A DNA stretch of 64,000 nt from Gammaproteobacteria bacterium (GTDB lineage: Bacteria > Pseudomonadota > Gammaproteobacteria > Steroidobacterales > Steroidobacteraceae): the NCBI GenBank assembly GCA_025359565.1, contig JANYFY010000014.1, forward strand, positions 1-64,000, given 5' to 3'. The notes under the pieces were generated by a model. It was not told the origin of the DNA. It was given only the letters and a program-made list of their open reading frames with translations, and searched no databases. This document shows positions 25,192-35,262 of the stretch, in pieces (positions within the stretch are counted from its first letter, which is position 1; every line of letters begins with the position of its first letter). The position numbers and the translations under genes are program-made.

Positions 25192-27018
25192 TTACTCTTT
25201 TCCTTCAGCGCCACTAGTGAGCAGTTCCACAATCGTCGCGCGAGCGCCAACTCCGTGTATCGGCAAAATGAGCACATCCCCCGCGCGCGCCCAATCTAGC
25301 GCCATGCGAGCGGCCTCTACTTCGCTGTTGGCTGACGCCAGAGCCGCATCCGGCACACCGAATCGCCGCAACGCCTCATGAAGGATGAGCGGTATTTCCC
25401 CAGGGGTACGTCCCCGCAGCTGAGTTTCATTTTCCTTCACCACAACAAGATGTGGTTCGAATTCAGCGGCCACTTTTGCCAATGCCGCAAGGTCAGCGTC
25501 CTGACGATTACCCGCATGGCCCAGAATTAATCCCAGCCGACCCCCGACACGCAGTCCTTGAGCGACCGCTAGCAAGCCGCGCAGACCAGCAGGATTGTGT
25601 GCATAATCGACAATAACGTGCACCCCACGCACCTCGAAACGCATCATGCGACCTAAATTGTCTTGCACATCGGCGCCAAAATAGGCGAAAACCGTGGCAA
25701 TAGTCGTAGGTGCAATACCAAGCTCGGCAGCCGCCAACGCGGCAGCCGCAAGGTTAGCGATGTTGTAGCTCGCAACCCCTGCAACACTAAGAGGCATTGC
25801 AGCAACGACCCCTAAATCATGCTCTATTCCGCGAGAGCCAGGCACAGTGCCTAAACTTAAGCGCAGCCGTCCACTACGTACTCCACAAGTCGCGCCACCA
25901 CCCATCGCTCCACCGCGATCCCGATGCGCTTGTAAAGTCGGGTGATCCGCGTCAAGCGCAAACCAGGCGAGGCGTCCCTTAGCACCAAATCGTTGCGTAA
26001 GTTCAGTGGCTTTCACGCTCAGAAGCGCATCATCAGCATTGAGTACCAACAAACCGGTGATGCCGAGTAGCGCCGCAACCGATAACTTCACATCCGCAAG
26101 CGCACTGAGATCATCGATTCCATACTCGCCGAAGTGATCCGCGGTTACATTAGTTACAATCGCAACTTGCGCGCGTGAGGCGGCGATGCCACGCCGCAGA
26201 ATGCCGCCGCGTGCTACCTCGAGAATAGCGATCGCGGTGTGCACATCTCGAAGTACCATGCGCGTACCCACGGGACCCGCATAATCGCCGTAGACAATGA
26301 CCTGATCACCCACCCAAACGCCTTCCGTAGAATTATACCCAGCACGCCAACCCTGGCCTTTTGCACAAGCTGCTAGCAAACGCACGGTGGTTGTTTTGCC
26401 ATTCGAGCCCGTCACCAACGCAATCGGTATATCAAACAACTCAGCCCACGCAATTTCAGCACTGTAGGGCAAGTCATTTAATGAGTAACTACGCCCGCCC
26501 ACTCCGGCACCCAGCGTCAAGGTGGTCTCATCTAGAACGTAAGATAGTTGATGCGTAACAGCCGCCTCAACTAGCTCAAGTAATCGAGGATTGGCTTCAC
26601 TCTTAGATAAGCGCGCGAACCGCGCCATCGCAGCAAACTCTGCCAACACGGGAAGATCATCCGAAACTCTTTCCGGAGACTCTTCGAGCGCCGCACGGCG
26701 CCATGCTATTTCCAAACCGCTCCAATGTTTTGCGTCGCTCTCTATCAAAGTCGCGCATACCGCCCACTCATTGATTTCGGTCGCCGTAAAAAGTTGGTCA
26801 AGCGGGGCCGCTAGTGCGAACGAAGCGCCGCCCGCATGTAACCGAACAGCCATCGGCAGGTCCGGCCAACCAAGTTCTAGTCGCACCCGTTGAACACGCG
26901 CGCGCCAACCGTCACTAAGCGAGTCTTTCGCAGCTAATTCCGCTAACTCCAATACAGCGCCCGGATGGTCGAAAAATAAGTTGCTGCCCGTGAGGCGCCG
27001 CGAGTCCTCGAAGGGCAC
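25192..27018 (-). CDS. Mur-ligase-like protein of the cyanophycin locus
   Basis: 608 residues. Residues about 1-190 have no motif I recognise. From about residue 200 there is a Mur-ligase ATP site (VTGSNGKTTTVRLLA), then GGILRRG, VTNVTADH and VLNADD motifs, and a C-terminal glutamate-ligase domain with VIVDYAHNP, LGHAGNRQD and VVVKENETQLRGRTPGEIP. It is related to the C-terminal half of CphA but lacks the ATP-grasp domain. It sits 11 nt downstream of cphA, an arrangement I recall from other proteobacterial cyanophycin loci. It may be an accessory ligase adding an amino acid during cyanophycin synthesis; the activity is unproven. Confidence 0.85.
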   Translation of the reverse strand: MPFEDSRRLTGSNLFFDHPGAVLELAELAAKDSLSDGWRARVQRVRLELGWPDLPMAVRLHAGGASFALAAPLDQLFTATEINEWAVCATLIESDAKHWSGLEIAWRRAALEESPERVSDDLPVLAEFAAMARFARLSKSEANPRLLELVEAAVTHQLSYVLDETTLTLGAGVGGRSYSLNDLPYSAEIAWAELFDIPIALVTGSNGKTTTVRLLAACAKGQGWRAGYNSTEGVWVGDQVIVYGDYAGPVGTRMVLRDVHTAIAILEVARGGILRRGIAASRAQVAIVTNVTADHFGEYGIDDLSALADVKLSVAALLGITGLLVLNADDALLSVKATELTQRFGAKGRLAWFALDADHPTLQAHRDRGGAMGGGATCGVRSGRLRLSLGTVPGSRGIEHDLGVVAAMPLSVAGVASYNIANLAAAALAAAELGIAPTTIATVFAYFGADVQDNLGRMMRFEVRGVHVIVDYAHNPAGLRGLLAVAQGLRVGGRLGLILGHAGNRQDADLAALAKVAAEFEPHLVVVKENETQLRGRTPGEIPLILHEALRRFGVPDAALASANSEVEAARMALDWARAGDVLILPIHGVGARATIVELLTSGAEGKE

Positions 27019-27029
27019 CGTTATGGCGT

Positions 27030-29849
27030 TCAGTCTTCAACCTCAGGTGCCAGGCGCACTCCACGCTCGTCGCGAATCAATACTTCGGAATTAAACGCTG
27101 CAACACTCCTTTCGATAGCCACTTGTGAATTTTCATGCGAAAACCCAGAGCTAGCTGCCCCCTCCGATGGGCTTGCAAATACCGGTGGAGAGGAGGGTGC
27201 GCCAGCCGGCCTGAATTTAGTAATCTGCTTCCAGGAACGAGCCAGCGCATCCGCGAAGATCAGTACTAAATCGCCCGTCCGCCCCATCTCCAATGCGGCA
27301 GTATTCGCCTCTTGCTCGTCGGGAATAATGGAAATAGCCGACTCAAGTACGCCTGCAGCACGCAGCGCGTCGTACAGGATACGCGGCACTTCGTCGGGCG
27401 CACGCCCCCTCAAGGTGTCGTCGCGCCGACAAATATAGTGGTCGAATCGTCCGGCAACCGCCTGCGCAATCGCCACCAAATCTTCGTCACGCCGATCGCC
27501 GGGTGCGGCGAGTACTACGATGCGTCGACCTACCACATCCAAGCGCTGGGCAAGATCAGCCATGGCAGCCACCGCGTGTGCATTGTGCCCATAGTCCAGC
27601 AATACTTTAAACGGGTGTTCATTAAATACATTTAAGCGCCCTGGTGCCTGGAAAAACGTGGAGTCGAAGGTACGCAGACCCTGACGAATCGCATCCAGCT
27701 TGATCCCAAGTGAATAGGCCATGGCGGCGGCGAACATCGCATTTTGCACATTGTGCATCGCGCGACCTTCGAGCGTTGCGGGTATTAAGTGGGTCCACAC
27801 CAATGGGATATGACTACCGCGATCATATAAGGCAATCATCTGGCCGTTGACGCCATCTTCAAGCGCGCAAGCTCGGCCACCGGCACGGATATGTTCGCGG
27901 ACTAGCGTGTGATGAGGGTTGACCGTCACATAACAGATATTTTTAGCTTCCGTGTAGCCCGCCATCTTGAGCACCAAAGGATCGTCGGCATTGAGCACCG
28001 CACAATCGGTCGCTACTTCAACTACCACACGCTTAATTTCAGCGAGCTGCTCAAGGGTGTTGATTCCCTTTAAACCTAGGTGGTCGGATTGAACATTCAG
28101 CACACCACCGACATTAACTTGGCGAACGCCCATACCGGCGCGCAGTAACCCACCCCGCGCCGTCTCGAGAATCGCGATATCAATCTGGGGATCAGAAAGC
28201 ACCATGCGCGCCGATACGGGCCCAGTCATATCCCCCTGCACCGTGCGCTGACCGTCAATATACACTCCATCAGTAGTGGTCAATCCCGGAGTGAATCCCG
28301 CCATTTTGGTGATGTGCGCAAGCATACGCGCCGTGGTTGTTTTACCATTAGTACCTGTAATGGAGGCAATGGGTACTCGTGAAGCAACCCCTTTCGGAAA
28401 CAGCATATCGATAACGGGACCGGCCACGTCACGGGCAGTGCCTTCGCTGGGGGACACATGCATACGAAAACCAGGCGCGGCATTAATCTCGCAAATCCCT
28501 CCGCCTATGGTTCGGTAACTTTCAGCAATATTTTTAGATAAAAAATCTACGCCGCCCACGTCCAAGCCAATAGCGCGTACCGCCCGTTGCGCCATCTCGC
28601 GATTATCGGGGTGAATAATATCCGTCACGTCGGTCGCGGTTCCTCCCGTCGATAAATTAGCCGTCGAGCGCAGATAAACCACCTGACCGATCGGAGGTAC
28701 GGAGTTCGCGGTAAGATTCGCTTTCGCCAACATCTTCTCCGCCTGTAAATCGAATTCCACGCGGGTCAGTACTTTCTCATGACCGACGCCACGACGCGGG
28801 TCTTGGTTGAGGATATCGACGAGTTGCGTGATGCTATGCACCCCGTCGCCCACCACATTTCCCGGCGTGCGACGCGTGGCAGCAACGAGTTCGCCGTTCA
28901 CCACCAATAAACGGTGATCATCCCCTTCAAGAAAAGACTCAACCACCACGGAACGCGAATGCTCACGCGCCACGATGAACCCTTGAGCCACTTCAGCATC
29001 GCTCGTCAGCCGTATTGAAATACCGCGACCGTGATTGCCATCATAAGGTTTTGTGACGACAGGAAAACCGATGCGCTGTGCAGCGCGGATTGCGTGAGCT
29101 TCACTTTGCACCAGCTCTTGCTTAGGTACCGGCAACCCGAGAGAAGCTAGGATTTTGTTAGTTTCTTCCTTATCGCTTGCAAGCTCTACAGCAATATGCG
29201 TCGTATGTCCCGTCACCGTAGCTTGAATTCGCTGTTGGTACTTGCCGTGCCCGAGTTGCACTAAGCTTTGATCATTAAGTCGCAACCACGGGATATCTCG
29301 TTGCTCGGCGGCACGCACCAAGGACGCCGTAGAAGGACCCAACGCGCGACGCTGTGCAAAGCGAATAAACTCATCGCGCGCCTCGGACCAACTCCAATTA
29401 GCAGGCACGCTGTCCGCGGGACAAAGCCCAGCGGGTAGCAGCGAACACAGCAAGTGTAACCCGAGTTCGCCAGCGGCGATGCCTTCGTCGCGCTGCTCAT
29501 ATTCATAGACAACGGAATAGACACCGGGCCTATCCAAACTGCGCGTCTTACCAAAAGTGACCGCTTCGCCCGCGATGTTTTGCAACTCAAGCGCAACATG
29601 CTCAAGCACATGCCCAAGCCAAGTACCTTCCTTTTCGCGCATGCGGCGGTAGAACCCGCCAGGCTCACGATAGGAGCAACCATGTTCGGCCAGTCCCGGT
29701 AGAGCGGCGGCCAGCGCGTCTACGAAAGTGTCTCCAAGGCGCCCGGTGGGCCATGCCTCCAGCACCCCAAGGTCCAATTCCAAACGAATAACCGGAAAAT
29801 GCGCGTACAACGAAGGACCAACGAATACCGAACGATCAAGGATACGCAT
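27030..29849 (-). CDS. cphA: Cyanophycin synthetase
   Basis: 939 residues with the CphA layout: an N-terminal domain to about residue 160; an ATP-grasp domain (about 215-480) with ASDKEETNKILASLGLPVP and PYDGNHGRGI, which adds aspartate to the backbone; and a Mur-ligase domain with ITGTNGKTTTARML near residue 500, ETARGGLLRAGMG, QSDHLG and LLDYGHNAHA, which adds arginine to side chains. The product is multi-L-arginyl-poly-L-aspartate, a cytoplasmic nitrogen store. It is slightly longer than usual, with a C-terminal tail of about 60 residues rich in Ser/Pro/Ala. It lies 12 nt after cphB in the order cphB-cphA-Mur ligase. Confidence 0.96.
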   Translation of the reverse strand: MRILDRSVFVGPSLYAHFPVIRLELDLGVLEAWPTGRLGDTFVDALAAALPGLAEHGCSYREPGGFYRRMREKEGTWLGHVLEHVALELQNIAGEAVTFGKTRSLDRPGVYSVVYEYEQRDEGIAAGELGLHLLCSLLPAGLCPADSVPANWSWSEARDEFIRFAQRRALGPSTASLVRAAEQRDIPWLRLNDQSLVQLGHGKYQQRIQATVTGHTTHIAVELASDKEETNKILASLGLPVPKQELVQSEAHAIRAAQRIGFPVVTKPYDGNHGRGISIRLTSDAEVAQGFIVAREHSRSVVVESFLEGDDHRLLVVNGELVAATRRTPGNVVGDGVHSITQLVDILNQDPRRGVGHEKVLTRVEFDLQAEKMLAKANLTANSVPPIGQVVYLRSTANLSTGGTATDVTDIIHPDNREMAQRAVRAIGLDVGGVDFLSKNIAESYRTIGGGICEINAAPGFRMHVSPSEGTARDVAGPVIDMLFPKGVASRVPIASITGTNGKTTTARMLAHITKMAGFTPGLTTTDGVYIDGQRTVQGDMTGPVSARMVLSDPQIDIAILETARGGLLRAGMGVRQVNVGGVLNVQSDHLGLKGINTLEQLAEIKRVVVEVATDCAVLNADDPLVLKMAGYTEAKNICYVTVNPHHTLVREHIRAGGRACALEDGVNGQMIALYDRGSHIPLVWTHLIPATLEGRAMHNVQNAMFAAAMAYSLGIKLDAIRQGLRTFDSTFFQAPGRLNVFNEHPFKVLLDYGHNAHAVAAMADLAQRLDVVGRRIVVLAAPGDRRDEDLVAIAQAVAGRFDHYICRRDDTLRGRAPDEVPRILYDALRAAGVLESAISIIPDEQEANTAALEMGRTGDLVLIFADALARSWKQITKFRPAGAPSSPPVFASPSEGAASSGFSHENSQVAIERSVAAFNSEVLIRDERGVRLAPEVED

Positions 29850-29861
29850 ATTTCTCCCGTC

Positions 29862-30725
29862 TCAGTCTTTGGCGCGCACCAGGCTACCGGGTGCAGCAAT
29901 CCGCGTATGCAAATTGAAAGTGGCGCCCGCCACCAGCACGTGCAGCCGCAATCCCAGCATGCACACCGGCTGGCCTTCGCTGATCTCTCCCATGGACGAA
30001 TAGCTCACATCCACACCATCCACGATGGTCACGCCGCCACTCCCTTCCACTTCGATAGTCTCGTCGGGTCTAATGAAGGCAGCAGTATCCTCATCAAGAC
30101 CAATACCAACAGCAAAAGGGTTGTAGGCCAGCGCAGTCAGCAGTCGACCGAGGCGGTCACGTTGCCGAAAGTGCTGATCAATAATAAAACGATTGGTAAG
30201 TCCTAAACCAGGAGCGAGGCGCACGCTGCCCGAAATCACCGCAGAACCCTCATCGCCAAAGGCGATCATATGTTCACTTAATATGCTGGCGCCGGCGCTG
30301 GTTCCTCCCACAGTAACGCCTTGAGCGTTACGCTCACGAATTAACTTGGCCACCGGCGTACCGCCCAAAAGTGTGGTGAGGCGCAATTGATTGCCGCCGG
30401 TGAAGAATATCCCGCTCGCCGCTTCGATCCGGCGCAAGCGACCGCCTTCCTGGCAGTCGCGGCGAGTATCAAAATCCATGACAGTCACTTGAGCCGCGCC
30501 TAATTCTTGAAAAATTTGCTCGTAGCGTGGCCCTGTCTCGTACATACGACTCGCCGTCGGAATCACCACGATATTGGCCTTATCTCCACCTGAGACGCGC
30601 ACGAAACGCTCAAGAATATGACGATCATTTTCCTTATTCTCCGCGCCGCCAATCGGCACGATCCAGCCACGGGCTGCTCCCTCTGGAACTTTACTGGGCA
30701 TACTTTGCTCCTTCACCAAGACCAT
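29862..30725 (-). CDS. cphB: Cyanophycinase
   Basis: A 287-residue serine peptidase of family S51. The nucleophile serine is in VGGTSAGASILSEHM near residue 140, and the partner histidine is in the IDQHFRQRDRLGRL stretch; GGAENKENDR at the start and GIGLDEDTAAF near residue 220 are also typical. It cuts cyanophycin to beta-Asp-Arg dipeptides. It is first in the operon with cphA, so synthesis and mobilisation genes are expressed together. The gene is divergent from the esterase-like gene across 85 bp in which no clear promoter was recognised. Confidence 0.95.
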   Translation of the reverse strand: MVLVKEQSMPSKVPEGAARGWIVPIGGAENKENDRHILERFVRVSGGDKANIVVIPTASRMYETGPRYEQIFQELGAAQVTVMDFDTRRDCQEGGRLRRIEAASGIFFTGGNQLRLTTLLGGTPVAKLIRERNAQGVTVGGTSAGASILSEHMIAFGDEGSAVISGSVRLAPGLGLTNRFIIDQHFRQRDRLGRLLTALAYNPFAVGIGLDEDTAAFIRPDETIEVEGSGGVTIVDGVDVSYSSMGEISEGQPVCMLGLRLHVLVAGATFNLHTRIAAPGSLVRAKD

Positions 30726-30810
30726 CGTTGCAGTCTAGCCCCTAGCGAGCTAGCAGGCAAAGCGGCTGAACGTTGACTAGTTCCTGTCGGCTAACTACTA
30801 TCGGGCCGCA

Positions 30811-31887
30811 GTGAGCTCAACCCATAAATGGTATCGTCCCATTGCCATTGGCAGTGGACTCTGCGCAATCGCCGTCAGCGCAGTCGCAATTTTTAATTCA
30901 CTGCGTGTTTCGTCGGCCCCCAGCGGGCCCTTCGCGATCAAAGTTTCTCCACTAAACTTGCCAACCAACCCTGGCGCACAACCTCAGGCTTTGGTTCGAC
31001 TGTGGTATCCGAGTCCTGCGAAATCCAACCGCTCTTATCCCCTGCTTATTTATTTTTCTAGTTGGCCGGGCACGGGTATTGATAATTATCATTTGATCCG
31101 CGAATTGGTCAGTCATGGTTACTACGTTGCCAGCGTCGAATATCCCGCTCAACTTCAAAGTATGTCCGCTTTGGATTACGAGCGACAACTAGCGCAGCTA
31201 CAGCAGCCGATGGATTTCTCATCGGAAACGGCCTATCTGCGTACTATACAAATGGCCAACGAGCGTGTGCGTCAGCGCGCCCGCGATGCAGTTCGAGTTC
31301 TTGACTACTTAACTTTACATCATCAGCCGAATATCCCGCCGACTGTACTTCCTGATTTAGACCGCGTAGGAATATTCGGCTTCTCGCTGGGCGGCGCGGT
31401 GGCTAGCCAAGCGTGTTGGCTGGATCAACGTTTTAAGGCGGCCCTCAATCTCGACGGCTGGGACTGGGCGGATGCAGTTGAACACGGTATCGCACAACCC
31501 TATTTATTTATTAGCGGCACTTTCACACCTTCCGCCGCAGATTTAAAATCTACAGATCCCGACCGGCATTTCAACGCGGTCTTAGATCAAGCTGCCGACG
31601 AGTATTGGCGCAACAATATCTTGCGCGGCGCTATACATGTCACAGTCACTAATGCGGATCACAGCGATTTCACGGATGCGCCAAAGCACGGCTGGCGCCG
31701 CTGGCTCACCGGCAAGACTGTTAGCCCTTCGCATATGCGCGCCATATTGAACAGCTACTCAAAAGCGTTTTTTGACTACCACCTTAAAGCGCAAGACTCG
31801 CCATTACTTAAAACGGATACGCCCAACCAAGCGGTAAAGTCTCCGTTCGCGGGTGCGACGTTAGAGATAGGCCCGCGACCCCAGTAG
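30811..31887 (+). CDS. Alpha/beta hydrolase, membrane-anchored or secreted (PAF-acetylhydrolase-like)
   Basis: 358 residues starting at GTG 30811. A hydrophobic segment near residues 10-32 (IAIGSGLCAIAVSAVAIFNSL) is a signal peptide or anchor. The nucleophile elbow GFSLGGA is near residue 190, an aspartate candidate lies in LNLDGWD, and a histidine candidate in TNADHSDF. The layout resembles platelet-activating-factor acetylhydrolase/dienelactone-type esterases; the substrate is unknown. It is not in a clear operon. Start choice is uncertain because of the GTG. Confidence 0.75.
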   Translation: MSSTHKWYRPIAIGSGLCAIAVSAVAIFNSLRVSSAPSGPFAIKVSPLNLPTNPGAQPQALVRLWYPSPAKSNRSYPLLIYFSSWPGTGIDNYHLIRELVSHGYYVASVEYPAQLQSMSALDYERQLAQLQQPMDFSSETAYLRTIQMANERVRQRARDAVRVLDYLTLHHQPNIPPTVLPDLDRVGIFGFSLGGAVASQACWLDQRFKAALNLDGWDWADAVEHGIAQPYLFISGTFTPSAADLKSTDPDRHFNAVLDQAADEYWRNNILRGAIHVTVTNADHSDFTDAPKHGWRRWLTGKTVSPSHMRAILNSYSKAFFDYHLKAQDSPLLKTDTPNQAVKSPFAGATLEIGPRPQ

Positions 31888-31986
31888 CGAGACGACCTTC
31901 CCCAGAAACCATAACGCGAAATTTCTAGGATAGCGCTTGCCTCCCTAAGCCTAGTCATAATGCTCTGCATCCGTTAGTCTCGCAAC

Positions 31987-32991
31987 ATGCACAAACGAAA
32001 ATTAGGCACACAAGGACTAGAGGTATCCGCTTTAGGTTTAGGCACCATGGGGATGAGTGCATCGGACAGCGCTCCTGCCATCTACGGCGACGTAGACCCT
32101 GATGAAGCGCGCCGCACCTTGCACCGAGCAATCGAACTCGGCGTCAACTTCTTCGATACGGCAGAAGTCTATGGACCATTTACTAACGAAGAATTACTGG
32201 GACGTGCTTTCGCCGGGAAGCGCGACCAGATAATTCTTGCTACCAAGTTTGGCTTCCAAATCACAGCGGATGGCGCCATCGCAGGGGTCAATGGAAAACC
32301 AGAGCATGCCCTTGAAGTCCTCGACGCGTCGCTTGCGCGCCTGAGAACCAGTTACATTGACCTTTGGTACCTCCATCGCCTGGATAAAAACATACCTATT
32401 GAGGATACGGTTGGCGCGATGGCTCGCGCAGTCACAATGGGGAAAGTTAGGTATTTGGGCTTAAGCGAAGTCGGCGCCAAAACACTAGAACGGGCTGCTG
32501 CGGTACACCCAATATCGGCGCTGCAAAGCGAATACTCGGTCTGGGAACGCAATATCGAAGGCAACGTGCTCGATACCGCACGTCGATTAAAAATCGGCAT
32601 TGTGCCTTTCTGCCCTCTAGGACGCGGCTTTTTGAGCGGCACCGCGAAACCTGCTGAGGAATATCCTAGCGGCGATTACCGGCGCGAAGATTTTCGTTAT
32701 CAGCCTGCAAACTTCCTGGCGAATCAGCATATTTTGGCGACCTTACGCAGCGTCGCGGCTCGTCACGCAGCCACGACCGCCCAGATCGCACTCGCTTGGT
32801 TGCTGCACCAAGGGACTGATGTCGTGCCTATTCCAGGCACGAAACGCCAGCGATACTTGGAAGAAAATTCCATTGCCACCGAGATAAAACTGAGCGCCGG
32901 CGATCTTGGCGAATTGGCTTTGAAAATTCCCAGTGGATCAACCGCCGGAGCGCGCTATGGCGAAGAAATGATGGCAAGCGTAGATAGATGA
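31987..32991 (+). CDS. Aldo/keto reductase
   Basis: A 334-residue AKR of the YajO/AKR13-like group. The opening ALGLGTMGMS, the catalytic tyrosine in DTAEVYGPFTNEELLG, the lysine in ATKFGF, the histidine in DLWYLHRLD and the cofactor motif PIPGTKRQRYLEEN are all present, so it should be active as an NADPH-dependent carbonyl reductase. It is intact, unlike the related remnant at 55860-56279. It stands alone between the esterase gene and the convergent btuB-like gene. Confidence 0.93.
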   Translation: MHKRKLGTQGLEVSALGLGTMGMSASDSAPAIYGDVDPDEARRTLHRAIELGVNFFDTAEVYGPFTNEELLGRAFAGKRDQIILATKFGFQITADGAIAGVNGKPEHALEVLDASLARLRTSYIDLWYLHRLDKNIPIEDTVGAMARAVTMGKVRYLGLSEVGAKTLERAAAVHPISALQSEYSVWERNIEGNVLDTARRLKIGIVPFCPLGRGFLSGTAKPAEEYPSGDYRREDFRYQPANFLANQHILATLRSVAARHAATTAQIALAWLLHQGTDVVPIPGTKRQRYLEENSIATEIKLSAGDLGELALKIPSGSTAGARYGEEMMASVDR

Positions 32992-33050
32992 TCACTACGC
33001 GCGATAACTGAACTTCGGAAGCGACCCGCGACTCATAGCGCGCTTACCCG

Positions 33051-34916
33051 CTACCGATAACTAAATCGCGTCCCAATCATGATCGAGCGCCTGGCGGTAT
33101 TATAACCATTCGCTAATTCGTAGTGTCGATCCAACGCATTGTCTAGGCGCGCCGATACTGACCACTCGCGCGATATATTGATCTTTCCGTACAGTGCTGC
33201 GAGCAGGTACCCTCCATCTTGAGTTCCACCCACATCGACGCGCGGCCCCGCAACTAAAAGATCTATTCCCAACTCGCCCTGCCCTATAACCCTCGTGCCG
33301 TTCAGCGTTACACTATGCTTACTACGGCGCAATAATTGGCTGCTGTTATCAGACAGATTTAAATTTTGGTAACTTAAATTTCGCGGATCTTGAAGATTCG
33401 CCTCTGCACGTAACGACCCATTATCGTTCTTAATTTCCCAACTCGCCTCCACACCTCGAATACGCGCACGACTCACGTTAACAATATTTCCATACGTAAG
33501 CGTATTGTTATAGTCGTTTAGGAAAACAATAAGGTCATTAATCGTATTCTGGTACGCCGCCAGCGTGATCTGTGCTCCGGCACCTGTGCGTGATTTGAGA
33601 CCCACTTCAATATTGCGTGAACTCTCCGGCTTTAGCCCAGGCGTGCCGGCAAACCCGAACCGATCCGTCGCCGTCGGCGCCCGAAATGCAGTACCAAACG
33701 ATACTGTCAACAGTGTATCGGATGAAATACTGCGGCCATATTCAGCATTCCAAGTGGTGTGGCTGCCAAACGCAGGATGATGAAACCCACCAACCGATAC
33801 CAATAACCTATCCGCACCTTCTACCACCTGATCCTGGAGGTAGTAGTTTTGGGTATGAGTGTCGATTAAATACCCTGCGCCCGAACTTAACGAATTCGTT
33901 TTCTCTTTCGCAACCATGGCGCCGAAGGTCAACACCTGAGTAAATTCGTCGCTAGTAATTTTTAGGTCATTCTGAAGATCTAAGGCATCACGCACGGAAG
34001 TATCGTAGTCCTTAGCCGGCAAAGCGGGCGGCAAAATGGACGCATCGAACTGATGCTGGCGAAGATCATTGGTAAAGCGACTTAAGTTCAGCCGAGCGTG
34101 CCAAATATCCGTGATATCCCCGCTCGCATGCGCACTCATCAAACTGTTGGTAAAACTCTCATCGAGTGGTGCATTGCCCAAAAACGCATTCGTGTAATCC
34201 GTAGTTCCCGCCGCCCGCCAATAGCGAGCGCCCAATTCCACTTTATCGATACGCGTAGTGACGGCCGCCGTACCACTTAAGTTCTTATATCCACGATCCA
34301 AGGTATCGCCCGCAATGGCCGGAAAGCCACGCGATTTTTGACCAGAAATCACGGCCTGCAGATTGGTATCGCCTGAAGTATAGTTGCCATCGATCGCAAA
34401 CTCACCGGTCCCATAACGTCCATAGCTCAACATTAAATCCGCACGCGAGGGTCCGCCCGCACGAGTAATTAAATTTACCACGCCGCCAATCGCGTCGGTT
34501 CCATAGATAGCCGACCGAGGACCTTTCACCACCTCAATACGCTCGATGAGCTCAGGCGAGATATTCATCAAGGGCGCCAAAGATTGCGTACCGGAATTAA
34601 TCCTCACCCCATCCATCATCACAATCGATTGGTTACTGTTCGCGCCCCGGATAAATAGCGACACCGGTTGCCCAGGTCCGCCCGACCGCCCGATATCCAG
34701 CCCCGCGTGAAACCTGATTACATCGGCAACATCGACCGCTAACGAGTTTTGCAATGCCGCTCGATCAATCACCAGCACCGACTCTAAGGCCTGATTCGCC
34801 GGCTCTGGAATGCGAGTCGCAGTCACCACCACATCACCGAATTCCGCGGCATCCGCAACCCAAGCCCACAGCAATGCTAACAACACGCACGCACGCACAC
34901 ACACATTAATATTCAT
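33051..34916 (-). CDS. btuB: BtuB-like TonB-dependent cobalamin receptor
   Basis: 621 residues from ATG 34916 (MNINVCVRACVLL), which has GGAG about 8 nt upstream and begins a signal peptide; the frame stays open to 35033 but that part lies in the riboswitch leader. It has a TonB box in DVVVTATRIPEP, a plug with VEVVKGPRSAIYGTDAIGGVVN and a barrel ending in RFSYR, at the normal length for BtuB. It should import vitamin B12 across the outer membrane. A cobalamin riboswitch directly upstream supports the substrate. No btuCDF or B12 synthesis genes are adjacent. Confidence 0.93.
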   Translation of the reverse strand: MNINVCVRACVLLALLWAWVADAAEFGDVVVTATRIPEPANQALESVLVIDRAALQNSLAVDVADVIRFHAGLDIGRSGGPGQPVSLFIRGANSNQSIVMMDGVRINSGTQSLAPLMNISPELIERIEVVKGPRSAIYGTDAIGGVVNLITRAGGPSRADLMLSYGRYGTGEFAIDGNYTSGDTNLQAVISGQKSRGFPAIAGDTLDRGYKNLSGTAAVTTRIDKVELGARYWRAAGTTDYTNAFLGNAPLDESFTNSLMSAHASGDITDIWHARLNLSRFTNDLRQHQFDASILPPALPAKDYDTSVRDALDLQNDLKITSDEFTQVLTFGAMVAKEKTNSLSSGAGYLIDTHTQNYYLQDQVVEGADRLLVSVGGFHHPAFGSHTTWNAEYGRSISSDTLLTVSFGTAFRAPTATDRFGFAGTPGLKPESSRNIEVGLKSRTGAGAQITLAAYQNTINDLIVFLNDYNNTLTYGNIVNVSRARIRGVEASWEIKNDNGSLRAEANLQDPRNLSYQNLNLSDNSSQLLRRSKHSVTLNGTRVIGQGELGIDLLVAGPRVDVGGTQDGGYLLAALYGKINISREWSVSARLDNALDRHYELANGYNTARRSIMIGTRFSYR

Positions 34917-35039
34917 CGGAAACTCCACGCCATACACGCCCGTATGACTCGAAAGCCATAAATTTCCGCAAGGCAAAAGGTGGGCGTAACTCCGTGTGTA
35001 GAGCACACGGATTCCGCCCGATGCCCTCCGCATCGCGGT

Positions 35040-35262
35040 TCATTGTCAGGCCGGTCTCCGGGCTTACGAGCGGCTATGTCAAGCACATAGCGGTACCGTC
35101 ACCTTCCCAAGCCTCGCAGGCTCAGTGGTAGCCACTTCATAGCAGTAGCTGACGATACTTTAAACTCGATCACCGTTGCGGGGGCAGCATGGGATTTGCG
35201 CGAACGCCTTCCCATTTCCCGTTTAACTGAATTGATTAGCAATCCAACACCTAACGCCGCGC
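35040..35262 (-). ncRNA. Cobalamin riboswitch
   Basis: Read on the minus strand, the leader contains the conserved core GCGCAAATCCC followed by GCTGCCCCCGCAACGGTGA (within 35170-35215), and further downstream the B12 box GCCCGGAGACCGGCCTGAC near 35045-35065. These are the diagnostic elements of the AdoCbl riboswitch class. It lies just before the btuB-like gene and should lower its expression when cobalamin is plentiful. Both ends are approximate. Confidence 0.93.

Noticed and set aside
34883-34905. ACGC/ACAC simple repeat as a phase-variation tract
   Set aside because: It encodes part of the BtuB signal peptide, is short and mixed in period, and nothing suggests slippage control.
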